Source: Chromatiaceae bacterium (GTDB taxonomy: Bacteria > Pseudomonadota > Gammaproteobacteria > Chromatiales > Chromatiaceae). Taken from it: a stretch of 64,000 bases of DNA. Below are positions 8,709 through 16,404 of this stretch, one piece after another. Under the pieces are notes generated by a model. That model made no database searches, was not told where the DNA came from, and saw only the letters and a program-made list of their open reading frames with translations. The stretch is from the NCBI GenBank assembly GCA_024235175.1, contig JACKMX010000002.1:496001-560000 (forward strand), read 5' to 3'. The position numbers were made by a program, and so were the translations under genes. Each line of letters starts with the position of its first letter. The stretch's first letter is position 1.

Positions 8709-9179
8709 ATGGCAGTTCAGGAAATCCACTCAACAGGAACGGAGGCGACCTACATTCTCCGGCCCAATCAGAGCCTGAATGCAGGTCAGGTTTGCCTGGC
8801 AACCTGCGTCATTTGCGCAGCGCTGCTGGGAGTGACCCTCTACTTTTCTATGCAGGGGGCCTGGATGGTGATACCTTTCACCGGTCTGGAAGCGATAGTA
8901 CTGGTCACCGCTGTCTGTTTACAATGTAAATGGTCCGGACAGCAACAGGTTGTGGAGATTTCTGAAACGACTGTCCGCACCAGCAAAGGAGTCCACTCCG
9001 ATAAAGGGGTCAGTTTTTCCAGAGGATGGCTGAAGATTGCGTTGCTCGATGCGCCCTACAGCTGGCACCCTAAAAAACTGGTTATCGGTTCACACGGACG
9101 TTATGTGGAAATCGGAGCGTTTCTGGAAGAGAGTGAGCGCGAAAAGCTGGCGTCGAAGCTACGTACCGCGTTGCAGTAG
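8709..9179 (+). CDS. DUF2244 membrane protein at the head of the cox cluster
   Basis: A 156-aa protein with the DUF2244 opening (YILRPNQSLNAGQVCLAT), two membrane helices (about 30-50 and 55-75) and a cytosolic C-terminal domain (VVEISETTVRTSKG, then RGWLKIAL). I chose the ATG at 708 bases into the 8-kb line, i.e. 8709, because GGGAG lies 7 nt before it. The family is commonly found upstream of cytochrome c oxidase genes in proteobacteria; its exact role is unknown. coxB follows 87 bp downstream on the same strand. Confidence 0.8.
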   Translation: MAVQEIHSTGTEATYILRPNQSLNAGQVCLATCVICAALLGVTLYFSMQGAWMVIPFTGLEAIVLVTAVCLQCKWSGQQQVVEISETTVRTSKGVHSDKGVSFSRGWLKIALLDAPYSWHPKKLVIGSHGRYVEIGAFLEESEREKLASKLRTALQ

Positions 9180-9266
9180 TATTTAGAACAGTAACCAAAA
9201 AGTAAATCTGGCAAATCAAAACTAAAACCAAAAACCCGACAAAAAAATGTCCGGAGTAGAGAGCGT

Positions 9267-10391
9267 ATGTGCTTTAAGCGAATTTACACATTAAAACCAT
9301 TGTTGTTGATTCTGGGGATGCTGTTGCTGGGCACAGCGCATGCGGAATTTGGAGTCAACTTTCCCGAACCTGCCGGTGAACTGGCTCAGGACATCTACGA
9401 TGTTCATATGCTGACGATGCAAGTCGCCACGTTCCTGTTGATCATCGTTTTCTCCATTGTCCTCTACTCGATCTACTTCCACCGCAAAAGCCGTGGTTAC
9501 CCAGCTGACCAGAACTTTCATAACACCTGGTTCGGGCACTGGTCCTGGGTGATCGTGCCGGTGATGGTGCTTGGCGTAGACTTCACTATCGCCCACAATG
9601 CCAACAACGTGCTGAAAACGGTGTGGGAGGTTCCGCATGAGAAGGAGATTATGGATGTCAAGGTGACCGGCCATCAATGGTGGTGGGAGTTTGACTATCT
9701 CGACAGCGGCGTCAAGGTGGAGAGCCGCGCACTCACCAAGGAGCAGTCCGGCGATCTCTATCTGCGCGACGTCGACAACCGACTGGTCCTGCCCACCGGC
9801 AAGAAAATCCGTTTTCTGCATACTTCCGGCGATGTCAACCACGCCTTCTGGGTGCCAGAACTGGCTTTCAAAAAGGATGCCATCCCGGGTTATGTGACCG
9901 AGACATGGATCGAACTGGATCGTGAAGGCGTGTTCCGCGGTCAATGTGCGGAGCTCTGCGGCACCTGGCATTCGCGCATGCCGATCGTGGTGGAAGCGGT
10001 ATCAGGCGACAAATTCAACCAGTGGGTGGACGAGCAGAATGCCGTCAAGGTGGCTGCCGCAGCGGAAGCCGCCAGTGACAAAGCCTGGAGCAAAGAGGAG
10101 CTGATGGCCAAGGGTGAGGAGCTTTTCAACACCAAGTGCGCCGCCTGCCACCAGATCAACGGCACCGGTCTGCCGCCGGCATTTCCACCGCTCAAAGGTT
10201 CGCCCATCGCAAAGGGTCCGATCGAAGGCCACTTGCATATTGTACTCAAGGGTAAAGAGGGTACTGCCATGCAATCCTGGAGTTCGCTAAACGATCTGGA
10301 AATAGCGTCAATTATCACTTATGAACGTAATGCCTGGGGAAATGACACCGGCGATGTCATTCAGCCCGCAGACGTAAAGAACGCGCGTTAA
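9267..10391 (+). CDS. coxB: Cytochrome c oxidase subunit II with fused cytochrome c domain
   Basis: Carries the CuA centre that receives electrons from cytochrome c. The 374-aa product has a signal peptide (cleavage near AHA at 26), two membrane helices (about 48-70 and 94-112), the aromatic electron-entry motif HQWWWEFDY near 136, and CuA ligands H192, C227, E229, C231, H235 and M238. A C-terminal class I cytochrome c domain follows, with haem motif CAACH at 291-295 and a probable axial Met at 335. This is the caa3-like form, in which the electron-donating cytochrome is built into the subunit. It is the first structural gene of the operon; coxA starts 17 bp downstream. Confidence 0.97.
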   Translation: MCFKRIYTLKPLLLILGMLLLGTAHAEFGVNFPEPAGELAQDIYDVHMLTMQVATFLLIIVFSIVLYSIYFHRKSRGYPADQNFHNTWFGHWSWVIVPVMVLGVDFTIAHNANNVLKTVWEVPHEKEIMDVKVTGHQWWWEFDYLDSGVKVESRALTKEQSGDLYLRDVDNRLVLPTGKKIRFLHTSGDVNHAFWVPELAFKKDAIPGYVTETWIELDREGVFRGQCAELCGTWHSRMPIVVEAVSGDKFNQWVDEQNAVKVAAAAEAASDKAWSKEELMAKGEELFNTKCAACHQINGTGLPPAFPPLKGSPIAKGPIEGHLHIVLKGKEGTAMQSWSSLNDLEIASIITYERNAWGNDTGDVIQPADVKNAR

Positions 10392-10408
10392 GAGGGAGAT
10401 CAGTAAAG

Positions 10409-12013
10409 ATGACAACAACCACTATGAGTCACGACGATGCCCATCATCATGGGGCACCTACTGGCTGGAAACGCTGGCTCTACAGCACCAACCACAAAGA
10501 CATCGGCACCCTTTATCTTCTGTTTGCGCTGACCATGTTGTTTCTGGGGGGTGCCAGCGCGATGTTGATTCGTGCCGAGCTGTTTCAACCGGGCATTCAG
10601 CTGATCGATCCGGACCTGTACAACAATCTGGTCACCAACCACGCGCTGCTGATGATCTTCGGCGCAGTGATGCCGGCTGCCGCCGGTCTGGCAAACTGGA
10701 TGATACCGCTGATGATCGGCGCACCGGATATGGCGCTGCCACGCATGAACAACCTGAGCTTCTGGATTTTGCCGGCTGCGGCGACCATGCTGATACTGTC
10801 ATTCGTGGTTCCCTTCTTTCCAGGTGGCGGAACCCAGATCAACACCGGCTGGACCATCTACCCGCCATTGTCGGTGCAGGTGGGCATGTCAATGGACTTC
10901 CTGATCTTCGCCATTCACCTGCTGGGCATCTCCTCCATCCTGGCGTCTATCAACATTATCGTCACACTGTTGAACATGCGTGCACCGGGCATGACACTGA
11001 TGAAGATGCCGATGTTCTGCTGGACCTGGCTGGTTACTGCCTTCCTGCTGATCCTGGTTGTACCGGTATTGGCTGGTGGCGTCACCATGCTGTTGTTTGA
11101 CCGTCACTTCGGTACCAGTTTCTTCGATGCCGCCGGTGGTGGCGATCCGGTGCTGTTCCAGCACCTGTTCTGGTTCTTCGGCCACCCAGAGGTGTACATC
11201 CTGTTGCTGCCATCGATCGGCGTGCTGTCGCACGTGATTCCGACCTTCGCCCGCAAGCCGCTGTTCGGTTACCGCTCCATGGTGGGTGCGATGCTGGCGG
11301 TGGCCACCATCGGTATGGTGGTCTGGGCACATCACCAGTACACCATCGGCATGTCGCTGGGTGCGGTCACCTATTTCATGGTAGGCACCATCCTGATCTC
11401 GATTCCGGTCGGCCTGATGGTATTCAACTTCATCGCCACCATGTGGCGCGGTGCCATGACCTTTGAAACGCCGATGCTTTTCGCGGTTGGCATCATCCTG
11501 ATGTTCACCTTTGGTGGATTGAGCGGCGTGATGCTGGCAGTGGTGCCGGCAGATATGCAGTACCACGACAGCATGTTCGTGGTCGCCCATTTCCATTATG
11601 TGTTGATGCCGGGCGCAGTCTTCGGCCTGTTTGCGGGAGTGTTTTACTGGCTGCCGAAATGGACCGGCAACATGTATGATGAGCGGCTTGGCAAGATCTT
11701 TTTCTGGGTCAACGTGATCGGCTTCAACATCACCTTCTTTCCCCAGCATTTCCTGGGACTGGCCGGGATGCCCCGCCGTATCATCGATTACAACGTCATG
11801 TTCACCGAGTTCAATATGTTGTCCAGTATCGGTGCGATGATATTTGGCTTCAGCCACCTGCTCTTCCTCTACATTGTCATCCAGACAATACGCGGCGGGA
11901 AGAGCCTGAAAAAATCGGAGAACAGGTCCTGGGAAGGCGCGAAAGGACTTGAGTGGGAAGTCGGTTCACCACCCGATTTTCATACTTGGGAGACGGCGCC
12001 TCAAATCAAATGA
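10409..12013 (+). CDS. coxA: Cytochrome c oxidase subunit I
   Basis: The catalytic, proton-pumping subunit, 534 aa with 12 membrane helices. Metal ligands are visible: H78 (low-spin haem a), H259 in GHPEVY (CuB, with Tyr263 as the cross-linked tyrosine), H308-H309 (CuB), and H394 and H396 in HFHYVLM (haem a3 and haem a). Glu261 of HPEVY marks an A1-type D-channel enzyme. The ribosome-binding site GAGGGAG precedes the ATG. The gene is followed after 13 bp by a tiny membrane-protein gene and ctaG. Confidence 0.98.
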   Translation: MTTTTMSHDDAHHHGAPTGWKRWLYSTNHKDIGTLYLLFALTMLFLGGASAMLIRAELFQPGIQLIDPDLYNNLVTNHALLMIFGAVMPAAAGLANWMIPLMIGAPDMALPRMNNLSFWILPAAATMLILSFVVPFFPGGGTQINTGWTIYPPLSVQVGMSMDFLIFAIHLLGISSILASINIIVTLLNMRAPGMTLMKMPMFCWTWLVTAFLLILVVPVLAGGVTMLLFDRHFGTSFFDAAGGGDPVLFQHLFWFFGHPEVYILLLPSIGVLSHVIPTFARKPLFGYRSMVGAMLAVATIGMVVWAHHQYTIGMSLGAVTYFMVGTILISIPVGLMVFNFIATMWRGAMTFETPMLFAVGIILMFTFGGLSGVMLAVVPADMQYHDSMFVVAHFHYVLMPGAVFGLFAGVFYWLPKWTGNMYDERLGKIFFWVNVIGFNITFFPQHFLGLAGMPRRIIDYNVMFTEFNMLSSIGAMIFGFSHLLFLYIVIQTIRGGKSLKKSENRSWEGAKGLEWEVGSPPDFHTWETAPQIK

Positions 12014-12026
12014 GGCGATAGAGAAA

Positions 12027-12173
12027 ATGACCGCGCCAAATCAGGACAGCGAACTCAGACGCAAAAACATCCGGCTCGCCCTGCTGCTGGGCGGGTTGGC
12101 GCTGTTCTTTCTGCTCACTTCCTTTCCGTTCTGGATGAACCTGTTTTCGGTCGCGGGTGATCTGGGCAGATGA
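12027..12173 (+). CDS. Small single-span membrane protein of the cox operon
   Basis: A 48-aa protein: a charged N-terminus (SELRRKNIR) followed by one hydrophobic helix (about residues 18-42). I start at the ATG at 12027, just after the coxA stop. The longer frame overlaps coxA and is unlikely. The stop overlaps the ctaG start (ATGA, 4 bp), which suggests translational coupling. Position and form match the small 'cytochrome oxidase assembly' proteins found between coxA and ctaG in pseudomonads and relatives. Function is inferred from place only. Confidence 0.7.
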   Translation: MTAPNQDSELRRKNIRLALLLGGLALFFLLTSFPFWMNLFSVAGDLGR

Positions 12174-12808
12174 ATCCGGCTGCATCAACTGATTCGGGCA
12201 GACGCAGGACCACGCTGTTATTGGCAGGGCTGGCGCTCGGCATGTTCGCCTTCGGATTTGCCATGGTGCCACTCTATAACCTGCTCTGCCAGGTAACCGG
12301 TGTACAGTCGGTTGCTATCCGCAGCAATATCGGACCAACCCTGGCGGTCGGCACCACGAAGGATGGCAAGCGTGAGGTGGTGGTCAAGTTCGATACCAGC
12401 GTCCATCCGAATCTGCCGTGGGAGTTTGCGGCGGTAGAGCATCGCTTACTGGTCACTCCGGGAGAGATGTATGAGGTGATATTCAAGGCGAGAAACCGCA
12501 GCAGCAGCCAGGTGGTTGGCCAGGCGATACCCAGTGTGGTTCCATGGCAGGCAACACCTTACTTCAATAAAATCGAATGTTTCTGTTTTAACCGGCAGCT
12601 GCTGGACGGTGGCGAATCCGCCGACATGCCGCTGCGATTTATCGTATCTCCGGATTTGCCGGAAGGGATCAATTCCCTCACCCTGGCTTATAATTTTATG
12701 AAGCTGGATGCCAGTGAAGAGCAGACCGGAACCTTACAACCCAGTTCAGCAACAGCCGTAAAGAGCGATAGTCCCAAGGGGAGTCTCCATGTCAGCAAAG
12801 GAACATAG
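12170..12808 (+). CDS. ctaG: Cytochrome c oxidase assembly protein CtaG (Cox11)
   Basis: A copper chaperone that delivers copper to the CuB site of subunit I. The 212-aa protein has one N-terminal membrane helix (about 15-38, MVPLYNLLC with Cys40) and a periplasmic immunoglobulin-like domain. That domain includes VHPNLPWEF, the PGE turn, QAIPSVVPWQATPYFNKIEC and the copper motif CFCF (C137, C139). It overlaps the preceding small gene by 4 bp and the following coxC by 20 bp. Confidence 0.95.
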   Translation: MNPAASTDSGRRRTTLLLAGLALGMFAFGFAMVPLYNLLCQVTGVQSVAIRSNIGPTLAVGTTKDGKREVVVKFDTSVHPNLPWEFAAVEHRLLVTPGEMYEVIFKARNRSSSQVVGQAIPSVVPWQATPYFNKIECFCFNRQLLDGGESADMPLRFIVSPDLPEGINSLTLAYNFMKLDASEEQTGTLQPSSATAVKSDSPKGSLHVSKGT

Positions 12809-13661
12809 TTCACACTACTTCATACCAGATCCAAGTCCGTGGCCGGTCATCGGCATGGTCTCACTGCTCTCCACGCTATTTGGGGCGGCACTGGCCATGA
12901 ACGGCGTATCTCTCGGCAAATTCATTGTGATCGCCGGACTGTTACTATTCGCCTACCTGCTTTTTGGCTGGTTTCGAGATGTCATCGCCGAAAATCTGAG
13001 TGACCGTTACAACAAACAGGTGGATAGATCCTTCCGCATGGGGATGATGTGGTTCATCGCATCGGAAGTTTTCTTCTTCGGTGCATTTTTCGGCTCCCTT
13101 TTTTATCTTCGCAATATTGCACTTCCCTGGCTGGGTGGTGAAGGCTATCTTGGTGCCACCCATGAGCTCCTTTACAGTCAGTTTCAGAGTGTATGGCCGA
13201 GCCATGGACCAGGTGAGCTGGGCGGTCCCTTTACCCCCATGGGCCCCTGGGGTATACCGGCACTGAACACCTTTTTGCTGCTGAGCAGTGGCGCGACCAT
13301 CACCTGGGCCCACTGGGGGCTGAAAGCGGAGAACAACCAGCAGCTGGTGCGCGGCCTGATCGCCACGATCGTGCTGGGTCTGTTGTTTGTTATCATGCAG
13401 GCATACGAGTATGGGCACGCATACAGCGAGCTGAACCTGACACTGGGCTCAGGCGTATATGGTTCCACTTTCTATATGTTGACCGGCTTCCACGGCTTCC
13501 ACGTCACTATGGGCGCAATCATGTTGATCGCCATACTGGGACGCAGCATGAAGCAGCATTTCAGTGCGCACAAACACTTTGCCTTTGAGGCAGTCGCATG
13601 GTACTGGCACTTCGTGGACGTGGTCTGGCTGGGATTGTTTATCTTTGTCTACTGGTTGTAG
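12789..13661 (+). CDS. coxC: Cytochrome c oxidase subunit III
   Basis: A 290-aa integral membrane protein with seven predicted helices that stabilises subunit I turnover and lines an oxygen path. Typical blocks are FRMGMMWFIASEVFFFGAFF, WGIPALNTFLLLSSGATITW, FYMLTGFHGFHVTMG and the end AVAWYWHFVDVVWLGLF. It begins inside the end of ctaG (20-bp overlap). The convergent DUF2909 gene ends 12 bp downstream. Confidence 0.97.
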   Translation: MSAKEHSSHYFIPDPSPWPVIGMVSLLSTLFGAALAMNGVSLGKFIVIAGLLLFAYLLFGWFRDVIAENLSDRYNKQVDRSFRMGMMWFIASEVFFFGAFFGSLFYLRNIALPWLGGEGYLGATHELLYSQFQSVWPSHGPGELGGPFTPMGPWGIPALNTFLLLSSGATITWAHWGLKAENNQQLVRGLIATIVLGLLFVIMQAYEYGHAYSELNLTLGSGVYGSTFYMLTGFHGFHVTMGAIMLIAILGRSMKQHFSAHKHFAFEAVAWYWHFVDVVWLGLFIFVYWL

Positions 13662-13673
13662 CCGGTTCTTCCG

Positions 13674-13880
13674 TCACAAACCGTGCGGGTGTATCCAGCC
13701 CAGGAAATAGCTGAGCAGCAGTATAAAAAACAGAACAAAGGAGAGTGAGATACGTACTGTCAGTGCACGTACGAGTCTCACTTTGTTCTGGCTGCCGCCA
13801 TCTTTAGATAGGTAATACATACCCTGGATCAGTGATCCGACAATAACCAGAAAAACCAGAATGATTGGAATTTTTATCAT
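13674..13880 (-). CDS. DUF2909 twin-transmembrane protein
   Basis: A 68-aa protein with two hydrophobic helices (about 3-24 and 45-63) separated by a short polar, basic loop (SKDGGSQNKVRLVRALTVRI). It is encoded against the direction of the cox operon between coxC and surf1, the usual place of this family in gammaproteobacteria. Its function is unknown, though the conserved position suggests oxidase biogenesis. The start at 13880 gives the family's normal length. Confidence 0.8.
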   Translation of the reverse strand: MIKIPIILVFLVIVGSLIQGMYYLSKDGGSQNKVRLVRALTVRISLSFVLFFILLLSYFLGWIHPHGL

Positions 13881-13966
13881 TTCAATGAAGAACCGCTTCT
13901 ATACGTCAGCCGCAATCCCAACGATGATAGCTAAAGATAGAAGCTCATTATTGACATTAGATCAGT

Positions 13967-14713
13967 ATGAACCCAAGTATCCTGCAATTTCAACCACAGC
14001 CAATACCTACAGTCGCTGCGGTTGTACTGATCACACTCTTTCTGCTTTTGGGCTTCTGGCAGCTGGAGCGCGCGGAGCAGAAGCGCAATCTTGCCGATAC
14101 CCTCGACATCCAGCATAAACTCCCACCGTTTCGACTGACTGAAAAGACGGCAGCGGATGAACAGTTCGAACATCGCAACCTGTCGGCAGAGGGAATCTTC
14201 ATTCCGGAAAAAACCATTTTTATAGAAAACAGAAAATATATGGGTAGAAGTGGTTTTCACGTCATTACGCCATTGAGTGTCAACGGCAGCAGTCATTATC
14301 TGTTGGTCAACCGGGGCTGGGTGGCAGAGCAAAAGAACCATCCGTTCCCTTCCATTGAGACGCCGGGTGAGTCGGTCTCAGTGACTGGCAGGGCGATTAT
14401 TCCCCTCCCCCCTGCACTCGAATTGGATGACGGCAGCTTGTCGGCAAACAGCAATCCACGCTGGCCCTACCTGACCCTCGAACGTTATGCGCGCTGGTCT
14501 GGACTTGATATTTTTCCATTCGTGCTGTTGCAATCAGATACCGATGCATATGGATTTGTACGCTCCTGGCAGCCGGAGATACCAAATGTAGGCATGCATA
14601 TCGGCTATGCCATACAGTGGTTTGCGTTCGCACTGATCGTATTTTTTATCTGGTTACGGCTTTCTTTGAATCGCCGGACCGAAGGTGGATTACCCAACCA
14701 TGATGACCACTAG
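13967..14713 (+). CDS. surf1: SURF1-family cytochrome oxidase biogenesis protein
   Basis: SURF1 helps insert haem a into subunit I. The 248-aa protein has one helix near the N-terminus (about 15-33, ending in LLLGFWQLERAEQK, the family signature), a periplasmic domain (LLVNRGWVAE, VTGRAIIP), and a second helix near the C-terminus (HIGYAIQWFAFALIVFFIWL). Its 3' end overlaps the next gene by 14 bp, so the two are translated together. Confidence 0.94.
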   Translation: MNPSILQFQPQPIPTVAAVVLITLFLLLGFWQLERAEQKRNLADTLDIQHKLPPFRLTEKTAADEQFEHRNLSAEGIFIPEKTIFIENRKYMGRSGFHVITPLSVNGSSHYLLVNRGWVAEQKNHPFPSIETPGESVSVTGRAIIPLPPALELDDGSLSANSNPRWPYLTLERYARWSGLDIFPFVLLQSDTDAYGFVRSWQPEIPNVGMHIGYAIQWFAFALIVFFIWLRLSLNRRTEGGLPNHDDH

Positions 14714-15338
14714 CGCACCTAATGCGAGGAGAAACCGTTTTACCTTACTGGCATTGATCGCCATATTCGCCATGCCTCCGTTTCTCGGATGGCTGTTCAT
14801 CATGAATCCTCAGTGGCTGCCCAGCGAGACCGTCAATAATGGAATATTGATTCATCCACCCAGACCTGTGACCGGATTACGATTGTCCAAACTGGAAAAC
14901 GGACAACCACTGAACTGGGAAGAGCTACGGGATAAGTGGGTATTTGTTGCGGTCAACCGGGGGGATTGCGATCAGCAATGTATTTCCAGACTGATCAACA
15001 TTCGCCAACTGCGTCGGGCGCTCGGAGCTGAAAGTAAAAGAGTCGCGCGCATTTTGATACTTTTGCCGGATTCGGCTGGCCGCACCCCAGACGCCCCGCC
15101 GATGGAGGGGTTGGAAGGAACCTCGATTCTACTGGCGGATAACAGTGATGTTGCTAACGAATTGGTCTCTCTGTTTGATCTGGAACAGATTGAAGACTCC
15201 AATCAGCTGTTTATCGTAGATCCCAGAGGAGACCTGATGATGCGGCATAACCTTGCAACACTAAAACCGAAAGAGATATTGAAAGATCTGGAGCTGCTGC
15301 TGAAGGCATCCGCAAACTGGGTCCAGGGAGATCAGTAA
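14700..15338 (+). CDS. Sco-like thioredoxin-fold protein of the cox cluster
   Basis: A 212-aa membrane-anchored protein with one N-terminal helix (about 15-36) and a thioredoxin-like domain. It has a CxxxC pair (C90, C94 in GDCDQQC) where Sco/SenC copper-chaperone proteins carry theirs. The downstream proline/histidine features of canonical Sco are not obvious, so it is a divergent relative. I use the ATG pair at 14700 rather than the upstream TTG at 14685. It lies between surf1 and ctaB, which fits a role in copper or thiol handling during oxidase assembly. Confidence 0.75.
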   Translation: MMTTSAPNARRNRFTLLALIAIFAMPPFLGWLFIMNPQWLPSETVNNGILIHPPRPVTGLRLSKLENGQPLNWEELRDKWVFVAVNRGDCDQQCISRLINIRQLRRALGAESKRVARILILLPDSAGRTPDAPPMEGLEGTSILLADNSDVANELVSLFDLEQIEDSNQLFIVDPRGDLMMRHNLATLKPKEILKDLELLLKASANWVQGDQ

Positions 15339-15343
15339 CAATC

Positions 15344-16261
15344 ATGGCCGCTAATGAATTGACCGTCGCCAACGCCAACAGCATTTCCTGGCGCAGATAT
15401 TATGAATTGACAAAGCCCAAGGTGGTATTGTTGATCGCATTTACCGCGCTCGTCGGCATGCTGCTCTCTCTACCGGCAGAAGTGCCCTGGCAGCTTCTGT
15501 TGTCTGGACTATTGGGTATTTCACTGGCGGCTGCTGCCGGTGCGGTGGTCAACCATATCGTAGACCAGCATATCGATGCCGTCATGCATCGGACTCAGCG
15601 CCGACCGCTTCCAAGCGGAAATATGGATACCCCTCATGCCGCGTTTTTTGCACTTTTGCTGACGGTATGCTCGATGACGTTGTTGTGGATTTTAGTCAAT
15701 CCGCTGACCGCGGCACTCACCTTCCTCGCACTGATCGGTTATGCGGTGATCTATACGCTGTTTCTGAAGCGCTGGACGCCCCAAAACATCGTTTGGGGGG
15801 GGCTCGCCGGAGCTGCCCCGCCATTGCTTGGCTGGTGCGCAATTACCGGAGAGGTAACCGTGGAAGCTTTTCTGCTTCTGTTGATAATTTTTGTATGGAC
15901 CCCGCCCCACTTCTGGCCGCTTGCGGTTCACCGAAGGGAGGAGTATGCGCGCGCAGGTGTACCTATGCTGCCGGTGACCCACGGCATAGAGTTCACCAAA
16001 CTTCAGGTACTGATCTATTCGCTGATGTTGTTCGTCGTTTCGCTGACTCCGTTCCTGATTAAAATGAGCGGACTGCTTTATCTGGCTGGAGCGGTATTGT
16101 TGGGTATGGGCTTCGTCTACCACGCTTTCAAATTCTGGTTGAGCGAAGGCACCGAACATGCAATGAAGACTTTCGGTTATTCCATCGTCTATCTGAGCCT
16201 GCTGTTTGCCTGCCTGCTGGCCGACCACTATATCATGGGCTATAACCCACAATTGGGGTAG
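15344..16261 (+). CDS. ctaB: Protohaem IX farnesyltransferase (haem O synthase)
   Basis: Converts haem B to haem O, the precursor of the haem A used by the oxidase. The 305-aa protein is a UbiA-family prenyltransferase with about nine membrane helices. The allylic-diphosphate/Mg binding motif is at 70-78 (N70xxD74xxxD78) followed by RTQRRPLPSG, and the second conserved block is VWTPPHFWPLAVHRREEYARAGVPMLPV. Last gene of the cox run, starting 5 bp after the Sco-like gene. No ctaA (haem A synthase) is visible in the window. Confidence 0.96.
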   Translation: MAANELTVANANSISWRRYYELTKPKVVLLIAFTALVGMLLSLPAEVPWQLLLSGLLGISLAAAAGAVVNHIVDQHIDAVMHRTQRRPLPSGNMDTPHAAFFALLLTVCSMTLLWILVNPLTAALTFLALIGYAVIYTLFLKRWTPQNIVWGGLAGAAPPLLGWCAITGEVTVEAFLLLLIIFVWTPPHFWPLAVHRREEYARAGVPMLPVTHGIEFTKLQVLIYSLMLFVVSLTPFLIKMSGLLYLAGAVLLGMGFVYHAFKFWLSEGTEHAMKTFGYSIVYLSLLFACLLADHYIMGYNPQLG

Positions 16262-16277
16262 ACATCAGTCGAATTTG

Positions 16278-16303
16278 TTTGTGCGGCACACAAAAATTTT
16301 TTT
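16278..16303 (+). terminator. Possible terminator after ctaB
   Basis: A short imperfect stem (TTTGTG / CACACAAA with one bulged base, CGG loop) is followed by seven T residues 17 bp after the ctaB stop. The stem is weak, so this is tentative. Confidence 0.35.
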
Positions 16304-16404
16304 AAAATCGGCGGATACTTACGGCTGCGCAATAATGGCAACAGGTTAACCCCGCCGCGCATCCCTCCTTTTTGGTTTCCAACACAGACGGCAGAGGAGA
16401 GACC

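Noticed and set aside
10889..11857. 322-codon open frame antisense to coxA
   Set aside because: Shadow frame with His/Gln/Asp-rich translation and no recognisable domain.
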